A stretch of DNA of 35,855 nucleotides from Parvularia atlantis (lineage: Eukaryota; Opisthokonta; Rotosphaerida): positions 1 through 35,855 of the forward strand of contig CALSCO010000311.1 of NCBI GenBank assembly GCA_943704415.1, written 5' to 3'. The notes under the pieces are model-generated. The model was given only the letters and a program-made list of their open reading frames with translations. It was not told where the DNA came from and ran no database searches. The position numbers and the translations under genes were made by a program. Positions 20,401 to 27,499 of this stretch are shown here, one piece after another (within the stretch, counting starts at the first letter, position 1; every line of letters begins with the position of its first letter).

Positions 20401-21125
20401 TGCGGCCGAGGGCACGTTCACGGTCGAGGTGGTGTCGGTGACCGACGTGCAGCGCGGGTGCGAGACGCGCGTGGCGCTGCGGAGCGGCGTGATCGTGGTC
20501 GGCGCGGTGCCGACGCTGCAGTGGTCGCTGGCGGCTGCGGGCGAGCTCGAGCTGTGCGTGGGCGAGCGCGTGCAGTTTGACCTGGGCGACGCCGCCGCGG
20601 GCCCGTGGACGCTGCGCTACACGTTTGACGGGGAGGAGCGGTCGCACGTGGTCACGCACAGCCCGTTTGCACTGCAGACGCGGACCGAGGGCCAGCTGCG
20701 CGTGCACACGGTCGCCAACCGGTTTTGCAGCGCGAGCGTGGCGCTCGAGCGGCGCGTGCGCGCGCGACCGACGGCGAGCCTGGACCGGGGCCAAATTGTT
20801 GAGGAGGACCTGGCCGAGGGCGAGCGCCGGACGCTGCTCGTGTCGCTGATCGGCGCCGCGCCGTGTGCGTTTGCGTGGCGCGCGCCGCGCGCTCTCTCGT
20901 GCGTGCGTCTGACCGACCTGTCGCGGCGCAGTCAACGTGACAATCCAGCGCACGTCGTTCTTCGACGACGACCCGCAGATGCTCGAGCTGCACGGCCTGG
21001 CTGGCCCGGACTACCGCTTCGAGGTGGACAGGGAGGGCCAGTACAAGATCGTCTTTGTCGCGGACCGGTACTGCCACAACGACGGCATCCACCGGCGGCT
21101 GCGAGACGGGACGGTCGCTGTGTGA
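17435..21125 (+). CDS. POM152: POM152-like nuclear pore membrane nucleoporin
   Basis: Two exons (17435-20864 and 20932-21125; the intron is needed to reach the conserved last repeat) give about 1207 residues, near the 1,200-1,350 usual for Pom152. Residues about 12-100 form three hydrophobic segments (FVALQAAK, TALDIAFVVGLAY, VVFVMLLALLNL), as at the N-terminus of fungal Pom152. A poly-Gln linker follows. Most of the protein is then a string of Ig-like lumenal repeats, each ending in a GxYxLvsvrDxxCxG type signature (for example TYTLVAVRDAYCRG, YQLLSVRDGHCAG). The last exon supplies FNVTIQRTSFFDDDP and a final YKIVFVADRYC. Pom152 forms the perinuclear lumenal ring of the pore. The family is described mainly from fungi, so this is a useful lineage marker. 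The start is the first in-frame ATG; upstream codons in the frame start only with GTG. A gp210-like protein is the main alternative, but the membrane topology disfavours it. Confidence 0.82.
17765..17791 (+). repeat. (CAG)9 microsatellite coding poly-Gln in POM152
   Basis: Nine uninterrupted CAG codons follow a shorter Gln/Leu/Pro stretch just after the third membrane segment of the POM152-like protein. The tract encodes a flexible linker between the membrane region and the Ig-like repeats. A pure codon run in a GC-rich gene is likely to vary in length between strains. Confidence 0.9.
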
Positions 21126-21207
21126 CCGGCGGCTTGGATTGGTTGCACTTGAGGTGTTGTGTCTGGTCACTGTACCGGTATGTACATGCACCAGGCTACA
21201 TGAACTA

Positions 21208-22855
21208 TCAAAAGTCGGGCGGCACGGCAACCGAGCGCGCGAGCGCGGCCTTGAACGCGTCGGTGTCAAACGAGCCGTCGTCGTTGTCAAAGGGGATCCA
21301 CGGCCGGACGGCGGTCGACAGCAGGAAGCCGCGCGCGAACATGGTGAGGCGCTCGGGGTTGCGCAGGCGCGCGCACATGCCCGAGAAGCCGCTGCGCGAG
21401 GCGACGAGCACGTCGGCGATGATCTGATGGTGGATTGTGAGCACGAGCGACTCGTTTAGGTGGAACAAGACGCCCTCGAGCGGCATGAGCTCGGCAAAGT
21501 TCGTCTCGGCGTCGCCCTGCGAGTAGATGTGGAAGCGCACGGGCACGCCGGAGATCTCGGCGATCGCCGCGCGCATGGCGTTGATCAGCCTGACGTAGAC
21601 GGCATTGCTGGTGAAGCGCGACGGATTCTTGGACTCCTGGTTGCGCGCAGCACGCGCGTGTGAGGGGCCGGTAAGGGCGGGAGCGCAGCGCGCACCGAGA
21701 CGTCGCCGCGGCGGATATGGATCGCGACGTTGATAAAGGCCTCGTCAAAGCGCGACTTGATCGGCATCTGGCGCGGCGGCGTCAGCATGTGCACGAGAGC
21801 TCACTCACACGACGCACCAACGAGCGCGCCCAGGCGTACTTGTGCCGGAAACGCTCCTCGACGGCGGCCTGCTGCACGCCGACGCCGCGCGGGATGTGGG
21901 TGAGGTCGGTGTAGACGATGTTGCACTTGTCACGGTCGGCGTCGAGGTCGCGCATGAACATGTCGATGTTGCTTGTTTGGAGCGACTCGATCGGCTTGAT
22001 GGTGAGGCAGGGCAGGAAGCGCTCGCACGGCAACGGGACGGCGCCCTCGATGCACGCCTCGCGGTAGCGGAAGGGCTCGTCGATGCCGTAGCCGAAGATG
22101 CCGTCGAAGAGGTAGCGGTCGTTCTGGTTGGGCACGACCGGGTGATAAAGCAGGGTTAGGTTGAGGTGGTGTGCGGCGTGGAACAGGAGCTCGGTGTGGA
22201 AGATGTAGTGGCCGACGCGCGAGCCGCGGTCGGGCACGTGCGCGAGGTAGCGCCGGCACGCGCCGCAGTACTTGTCGGTCATGCGCTGGCGCTGCTCGGG
22301 CAGGGTGCGGCGCGCGAGCGGGTTGAAGCCCATCGCGGTCTCGTTGGTGATGGTCGCGCGCACGCCGTCGCTCTCGCGCAGGTACAGGTCGCGTGTGCTC
22401 TCGGTCTCGATCCCGACCGGGTACAGCGGCTCGGGCCAGACGGCGGCGTGGATCGCGCTGCGGTCGCGACTGGGCACGGCGCCGCGCGGCTTGTCGGCGG
22501 CGGCGGGTCGTTCCTGCTCGGGCGCTGGCGCAGGATCTCCCGATGCGGTCGCCTCGACGACGACGGCGGCGGCGCCGGGCGCGGTCGGCTCGGCGGCGAC
22601 GGGCTCGTCGGCAGCGGGATCCGCCGGCGGCTCGTGGTGGTGCGCGTGGCCGCCTCTTTGGTATGACGCGGGTGCCGCGGGTGCCGGCCGGCGCGGGGCG
22701 ACGTCGAGCGGCCGTCGCGGCGCGAGCAGCGTCGACGCGAGCAGCAGGACGGCGACAACGGCCAGCACCAGCGCCGTGCAGCGCGTGCGCCCGTGCGTGA
22801 GCGCCGCGCGCCAGCCGGGCTGCGTGGTTGAGCCTCCTCCCCTCCGCCGCGACAT
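21208..22855 (-). CDS. Type II membrane glycosyltransferase, HRRGD fucosyltransferase class
   Basis: Three exons (21818-22855, 21696-21767, 21208-21636) give 512 residues. A short basic cytosolic end (MSRRRGGG) is followed by one membrane anchor (TALVLAVVAVLLLASTLL) and a Pro/Ala-rich stem, the layout of Golgi glycosyltransferases. The middle has IFHTELLFHAAHHLNLTLLY, and exon 2 carries INVAIHIRRGDVS. H-x-R-R-G-D is the GDP-fucose-binding motif shared by alpha-1,2 and alpha-1,6 fucosyltransferases, NodZ and protein O-fucosyltransferases. Exon 3 continues with AVYVRLINAM, FHIYSQGD and a conserved HHQIIADVLVASRSGFSG block. A fucosyltransferase-superfamily role in the Golgi is inferred; acceptor and linkage cannot be told. 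It shares its promoter with the next gene and is convergent with POM152, with 82 bp between the stops. Start 22855 is chosen because it places the basic end directly before the anchor. Confidence 0.75.
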
Positions 22856-22941
22856 CCCGCTGCCAAACAGAAGGCTCCAGATCGCGGCGTTTGGCGCCAA
22901 AAGGTTCAAATATTCGCGCGCCAAACCGGTCGAGCAGCGAG
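22856..22941. promoter_or_regulatory. Divergent promoter with two E2F-type sites and a CHR-like box
   Basis: TTTGGCGCCAAA (22890-22901) is a perfect palindromic E2F/DP consensus. GCGCCAAA (22918-22925) is a second full E2F octamer. TTCAAA (22905-22910), which is TTTGAA on the other strand, lies between them and matches the cell-cycle homology region (CHR) core. All sit within 36 bp in an 86-bp gap between two start codons. E2F sites direct G1/S transcription in animals, plants and many non-Dikarya fungi. Use of the CHR here is speculative. Confidence 0.65.
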
Positions 22942-23987
22942 ATGAGCGCGCCGCCGGCCACCAGCAGCCCGCAGCAGCGCCTGCCACGCGCCGTGCTGCA
23001 GCTGGTGCCGCGCACGCCACAGTTGCGCGAGCTGATGGAGCGGCACGGGCACAACCCCAAGATCCAGTGTGTGGTCCGCGAGTTCAGCGCGACAGAGTGC
23101 TCACCGCGCGCGCCGCGCGCGCCAGGATGGCCGTGTCGCCGTACAAGCGCGTGGACCGCGTGATCAGCCACGTGCGCGAGCGCTGGACGCACAGCACAAC
23201 GCGGCAGCCGCTCGCCCGCACGACCCTGTGCCTGTGGCCGCGCAGCCAGTCGCCCTTCTTGCCCGAGGCCGCGCCGGTCTGCCTCGGCAGCACGACACGC
23301 CTGGGTCAGCCCGTGACCGTGCTGGACCTGTTCAGCGACGTGGCCGCGCTCACCCTGCCGATGGTGGTCGACTACGACTGGCATATGGTCGACGAGGACG
23401 AGCCGCTGGGGCCGTTTGAGCTCGTCTCGGCCTCGCCCGTGTCGCCGCCGCAGCCGGCCGGCGCGCTCTTCCCCGTGGACGAGGAGAGCCGCACGTTCCA
23501 GGAGCTGCACGCGCTCCTGCTGGGCAGCGTCGAGCCGCGCCGCGACTTTGCCCGCACGCTCTCGGCCCCGCCCACGGGGCGACGTGCCGCGGGGCGCGCG
23601 CCGCTCGAGGCGCTCGATCTCAACGTCAAGCGCGGGCCGGTCTCGCCGCCGACGTCGCCCGCCAAGCGTGCGCGGCCGCACGTGGGCGCGGGTGGCGAGG
23701 CCGATCTGGGCAAAACTGCGCCGGCCGACGCGCTGTGGACGAGCGGGGACAAGACCACGACCCCATCGCCGTGGAGCGCAGGCAAGACCACGCAGGCCGA
23801 CGCGCCGTGGACGGCCAGCGAGCTCGCACGCGCGCCGATGTCGTCGTCGACATCTTCGTCGACCTCGGCCGGCCCGTCGTCCGACTACGACCCGCCCACG
23901 AGCCCCCTGATCACCTGTGTGCAGAGCCCCCTGCCCCTGCCGGCATCGAGCGAGGACCTTCAGCTTGTGATGTCGTGGTTCTCATGA
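22942..23987 (+). CDS. Cramped/TSL-kinase-interacting-protein-like nuclear protein (tentative)
   Basis: Two exons (22942-23066 and 23126-23987) give 328 residues with closed phase. The N-terminal third (AVLQLVPRTPQLRELM, GHNPKIQ, then KRVDRVISHVRERW, LCLWP and TVLDLFSDV) recalls the region of Cramped (CRAMP1) and plant TKI1 proteins with the pattern 'L-L-P, NP-L-L, K-V-HL--KW, L-L-P'. This was recognised from memory and not aligned, and the SANT domain of Cramped is not seen. The rest is low complexity, rich in Ser/Thr-Pro sites (ASPVSPP, SPPTSPAKRARP, PPTSPL). The second of these joins a CDK-type phosphosite to a likely nuclear localisation signal. A chromatin or transcription role in the nucleus, controlled in the cell cycle, fits the E2F promoter it shares with the glycosyltransferase. 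If the Cramped likeness is wrong, this is an unknown nuclear protein. Confidence 0.6.
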
Positions 23988-24052
23988 TGATGCAGCATTG
24001 ATCCCAGTGCACTGCTGACAGAAACAACCAAGGCCGGTTGCACGGCCGCCTA

Positions 24053-25123
24053 TCATTTCGGCATGAAGAACTCGAGCACGCCCTGGACGTGCTCAGACGT
24101 CATCTCGTGTACGGCGTAGCACGCGTTGAGGTACTCAGCGACCTGTCGCTCGCGCCCGTGCAGCGTTCCTCCGACTGCCGTGACTGCCGCCGCGACCACG
24201 TCCTGCGCCTCACGCGGGTCGCGCACGACTTCGCCGCCGTCCGCGCCGCGCGACGACAGCAGCCCAGCCGTGCGCAGCTCGTCCACCAGTCGCGCGGCGT
24301 CGCCCGGCGGCACGTTGAGGCGCGCCGAGGCGTCGGCGACGGTCACCGGGCGCGGCAGGACGACTATCATGAGCACGCGCGCCGTCCCACCCGCCCGCAG
24401 CCGCGCCGCGGCCTCGGCGACCTCGTCCGGCGTGGCCCACCGCTCGTCGCGGGCCATGTGTACAAAGACCGTCGGCGGGAAGGCGCCGCGCGCGGCCATC
24501 GCGACGCTGCTCCCCGGCGAGACGTACACAGCCACGCCGGCGGGCGGCGTCGGCAGCGCGCGCGCCAGGATCGTCGCAAAGGTGCCGCCGCTCGACACGC
24601 CGAGGAGGAAGACGGGCCGTCCGTTGATGCGGGCGGCGTGGGCGCGCGCAAACTCGTCCATCGCCGCGCGCACGCGCTGGACGTCGACGTTGGCCGAGGC
24701 CGTGGGGATGTTGAGCCAGCAGCCGGAGCCGGCGGCGTCACGCGATGAGACGGCGAGGACGGCGAGGCCGCGGGCGAGGAGGGCGCGGGTCACGCGCTCG
24801 TGCTCGGGCAGCTGCAGCCACGCCCAGGCCGTGTTGCCACAGCCGTGCAACACGACGACCCAGCCGGCCCACGCGGCCTCGTCGTCGCGCGGCAGCACCC
24901 AGAGCGCGCCACCCTCGCTGGCCTCGTACGCGAGCGCCGGGCGCGGCTCCCAGTCGTCGCCGCCGTTGACGTCTGCTGCGCTGTCGGCCGCCGCCGCGAC
25001 GTCGTAGCTGTCGCCCGCGGCGAGTGGCGGCCCGCGCAGGCGCGCGAGGCCCCAGCGGAGCGACACGAGCAGCGCCGCCGCGACGAGCACGCCCAGGACG
25101 GCGTTGACCGCGTGGGCGCGCAT
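24053..25123 (-). CDS. Membrane-anchored alpha/beta hydrolase
   Basis: A single exon of 356 residues. The N-terminus (MRAHAVNAVLGVLVAAALLVSLRW) is a signal anchor, so the catalytic part is probably lumenal or extracellular. VVLHGCGNTAWAW holds the oxyanion-hole HG motif. GVSSGG matches the G-x-S-x-G nucleophile elbow. VFVHMARDERWATPDEV supplies the likely acid (ARD), and a C-terminal CYAVHEMTSEHVQG the likely His. A hydrolytic role, esterase- or peptidase-like, is inferred; no substrate can be named. The frame runs upstream without a stop, but the first Met giving a proper anchor is at 25123, and the sequence above it overlaps the tRNA-like B box. It is the only sizeable gene in the window without an evident intron. 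The 3' end is 65 bp from the Cramped-like gene's stop. Confidence 0.82.
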   Translation of the reverse strand: MRAHAVNAVLGVLVAAALLVSLRWGLARLRGPPLAAGDSYDVAAAADSAADVNGGDDWEPRPALAYEASEGGALWVLPRDDEAAWAGWVVVLHGCGNTAWAWLQLPEHERVTRALLARGLAVLAVSSRDAAGSGCWLNIPTASANVDVQRVRAAMDEFARAHAARINGRPVFLLGVSSGGTFATILARALPTPPAGVAVYVSPGSSVAMAARGAFPPTVFVHMARDERWATPDEVAEAAARLRAGGTARVLMIVVLPRPVTVADASARLNVPPGDAARLVDELRTAGLLSSRGADGGEVVRDPREAQDVVAAAVTAVGGTLHGRERQVAEYLNACYAVHEMTSEHVQGVLEFFMPK

Positions 25124-25186
25124 CGGCCGGCGGACACAAAGGAAAAGAAAATGAACGACGAGAGCGCGGGTCAGTGACCACCAGCC

Positions 25187-25198
25187 GGGACTCGAACA
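25187..25198 (-). promoter_or_regulatory. Solitary B-box (TFIIIC site) or tRNA T-arm relic
   Basis: On the minus strand TGTTCGAGTCCC closely matches the pol III B box (GGTTCGANTCC). The T-stem around it does not pair properly, and a complete tRNA ending here would have to overlap the intact tRNA-Ala. It is therefore either the remnant of a second tRNA 3' half or a TFIIIC-only site. It lies about 65 bp upstream of the hydrolase start codon and downstream of the tRNA-Ala terminator. Confidence 0.55.
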
Positions 25199-25224
25199 CA
25201 CGACCTGCCCAGCGTACAAGAAGG

Positions 25225-25233
25225 AAAAAAAAA
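25225..25233 (-). terminator. Pol III terminator of tRNA-Ala (T9)
   Basis: Nine Ts on the minus strand begin five bases past the tRNA 3' end. This is a strong RNA polymerase III termination signal and supports the tRNA-Ala being transcribed as its own unit. Confidence 0.9.
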
Positions 25234-25238
25234 GGCAG

Positions 25239-25311
25239 TGGAGCCTAAGGGAATCGAACCCTTGGCCTCATCGATGCGAACGATGCGCTCTACCAGCTGA
25301 GCTAAGACCCC
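25239..25311 (-). tRNA. trnA-CGC: tRNA-Ala (anticodon CGC)
   Basis: The 73-nt sequence folds as a full cloverleaf: acceptor stem GGGGTCT/AGGCTCC, D arm GCTCAGCTGGTAGAGC, anticodon arm CATCG-TTCGCAT-CGATG with anticodon CGC, and T arm AAGGG-TTCGATT-CCCTT, with A73. The third acceptor pair is G3-U70, the classic identity signal for alanyl-tRNA synthetase, which agrees with the anticodon. No intron is present and CCA is not encoded, as usual in eukaryotes. It reads GCG, a codon used heavily by the Ala-rich, GC-biased proteins here. Internal A and B boxes lie within the D and T arms. Confidence 0.97.
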
Positions 25312-25374
25312 TCGGAACACTCCTCTAGCGTTACGTGGCGAGGTCGGAGAAACGCCCAAGAGTATCCCCTTGCG

Positions 25375-25446
25375 ATGGGCGGGCTGTCGTACCGCGCGTT
25401 CGCGGCGCTGCTTGTGGGCGCGGCGGCGCTGCTGATGTTCCTGGCC

Positions 25447-25496
<50 letters not shown>

Positions 25497-27383
25497 GAAC
25501 GCGGTGGCGGGCACGACGGCGTCAGAGACGACGCACGCCGACGCAACGCGCGCGACGCACAGCGAGGACCCGCACGCGCGCCACGCGCACCACGGCAGCA
25601 AGCACGGGCGCCTCGCGGCGGGGCTCTCGGCGCACGAGCAGCTGCTGCACGGGCTGCTCGACAAGCACGAGGCCGTGCTGGCGGCGGCGGGCACGGCCGC
25701 GACGCCGACCGCACCCGACCAGCTCACGTACATCTACGACGGGCCCCTGCCCGACCCGGCCGAGCTCTCGCTGCGCACGGGCCTGCGCGAGGGCTCGACC
25801 GTGGAGGTGCACGGGCGGCTGTACGGCGCGCTCATCATCGAGATCGTCAGCACGACGCAGGACGTGCTCGTGCACGTCAACGTGCGCCCATACCAGGACC
25901 GCGTCGTCGTCAACGAGCAGACCGGCGGCGTCTGGGGCACCGAGCTCGCGCTGCAGATGTTTGCGCGCGACGGTGCCGACGCCGTCCTCGCGCTCGACGT
26001 CAAGAAGGACGCCTACAAAATCTCGGTCGACGGGCGCGCCGTGGCCCAGTACGAGCATGTCAATGACCCAAATACCGCCCTCACGCTCTCCATCCGCACC
26101 GAGGCCGACCGCCCCAGCCCGAGCCTCGTGGTCAACCGTGTTGTCGTCTTCAACGCCCCGCCCAAGCGCGTCGCCGCCCGCGAGCTGCTCAAGGGCGTTG
26201 AGGACCGCGCCAACGTGCAGCCCCCGCTCTCGCGCGACCGCCCCGTGCGCCTCTTCATCGGCGTCATGAGCCGCCCGAGCAACATCATCAACCGCTTCGC
26301 CGTGCGCAACGCGTGGATGCTCCACCCGGAGGTCAAGAGCGGCAACGTTGCCGTGCGCTTCTTCGTCGGGCGCGACCCGGACAACGCCGACACGACGGCG
26401 GTGCGCGGGGCGCGCGCACGCATGCACACTTCGCACGCGTCTGACCGTGCGGCCGCAGCTCGAGGCAGAGATCAAGCAGTACAACGACGTCGTCATCTCG
26501 CCATACCACGAGGGCTACTACGAGATCGCCAACAAGTCGCGCCATATCCTTGAGGCACGCCGTGTGCCGCCACCAGCCCCGAACGCGCTGACACGCGCGC
26601 GCGCCCTGCCAGGTCGCGTCGACCGTGGTCAGGGCCGACTTTGTGATGAAGTGCGACGACGACACGTTTGTGCGCATCGACCGCATGCTCGAGGTGCCGG
26701 GCTACTGCCCCCCGATGTGCCATGCCTGACGTGCGCACTTCGCACGCGGGCAGAGCCTCAAGAGCATGCCGCCGGACAACCTCGTCTTCGCGACCATCTC
26801 TATGGGCGGCTCGCCCATCCGCGACCGCACGAGCAAATGGTGCACCACCGCGCGCACCGCCGCTGAGCACCGCTCACATTCCGCGCAGGTACATGCCCGA
26901 GTCGGAGTTCCCCGAGCGCAGCTACGCGCCGTTCCCGCACGGTAGCGTGCAGCACGCACCCCGCATCCCTCTCACGCGCGCGCTTGCAGGGCCTGGCTAC
27001 GTGCTCTCAGCCAACCTCGCGCGCGAGATCACCACGGCCTTCAAGGCGCACGTGCGACGCTGCGCGCCGCCTACACGCGCGCCGCGCACTCACGCAGCGG
27101 CGCCGCCAGGAGCTTAAAGCCCTGCGCCTGGAGGACGTCAGCGTGGGCATGTGGATTGACCGCGTGCGGAGAAAACTCGGTACGTGCACGGGGCCAAGGG
27201 TGTGCGCAGGAGATTGACGCACAATCGCGCACAGACCTCGCGATCAACTTTCGCAACGACCGCCGCTTCAACATCGGCAGCTGCAACAGCGGTGACCTGA
27301 TCGGGCACTATATCAACCCACAGCGCATGGTCTGCATGTGGCGCAAGGTCGAGAGCGACGACGCCAACTGGTGCTGCGGGTGA
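25375..27383 (+). CDS. Beta-1,3-galactosyltransferase (GT31) with a galectin-like domain
   Basis: Eight exons (25375-26400, 26459-26554, 26613-26693, 26754-26839, 26889-26941, 26990-27051, 27110-27179, 27235-27383) give 540 residues. A type II anchor (FAALLVGAAALLMFLA) is followed by 15 consecutive Thr (about residues 26-40). A galectin-like beta-sandwich comes next (about residues 120-255): EGSTVEVHGRL, VHVNVRP, the VVVNEQTGGVWG motif and YKISVDGRAVAQYEH. The GT31 domain has LFIGVMSRPSNIINRFAVRNAWM, the DxD motif in MKCDDDTFVRID, GPGYVLSANL and the EDVSVGMWI motif. Galectin plus GT31 is the layout of plant galactosyltransferases such as the hydroxyproline GALTs and of a few other lineages. 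A Golgi role adding beta-1,3-galactose to glycoproteins is inferred. Intron 2 (26555-26612) reads as a GC-AG intron. The start lies 63 bp from the divergent tRNA-Ala. Confidence 0.9.
25450..25494 (+). repeat. (ACG)15 microsatellite coding poly-Thr
   Basis: Fifteen perfect ACG codons encode a run of threonines directly after the membrane anchor of the GT31 protein. The tract would be a dense O-glycosylation stem in the Golgi lumen. Its purity suggests recent expansion and length polymorphism. Confidence 0.95.
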
Positions 27384-27429
27384 TGCGCGCTGCGGCCGCA
27401 AATGTGCAATGTTTCAGCGTTCACGCATG

Positions 27430-27462
27430 CGACCGTGAGCAGCGTAGGGTCCTACGGTCGCA
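27430..27462. other. Inverted repeat with A/T run between two convergent 3' ends
   Basis: GCGACC (27430-27435) pairs with GGTCGC (27457-27462), and inside it GTAG (27445-27448) pairs with CTAC (27453-27456) around a GGTC loop. A run of seven A follows at 27464-27470. It sits in the 116-bp gap between the stops of the GT31 and Chk2 genes, so it could act in 3'-end formation for either strand. Confidence 0.5.
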
Positions 27463-27499
27463 GAAAAAAAGCACGCCAAAGGAGAACACGCTTCGCCTC

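Noticed and set aside
23067-23125. A 29-nt intron in the Cramped-like gene using a donor at about 23097
   Set aside because: A 59-nt intron from 23067 fits the usual size and has a CTCAC branch-like motif and correct phase.
21930-23681. 583-codon minus-strand frame crossing the E2F promoter and two genes
   Set aside because: It has no recognisable domain and overlaps two genes with clear motifs and closed splice phases.
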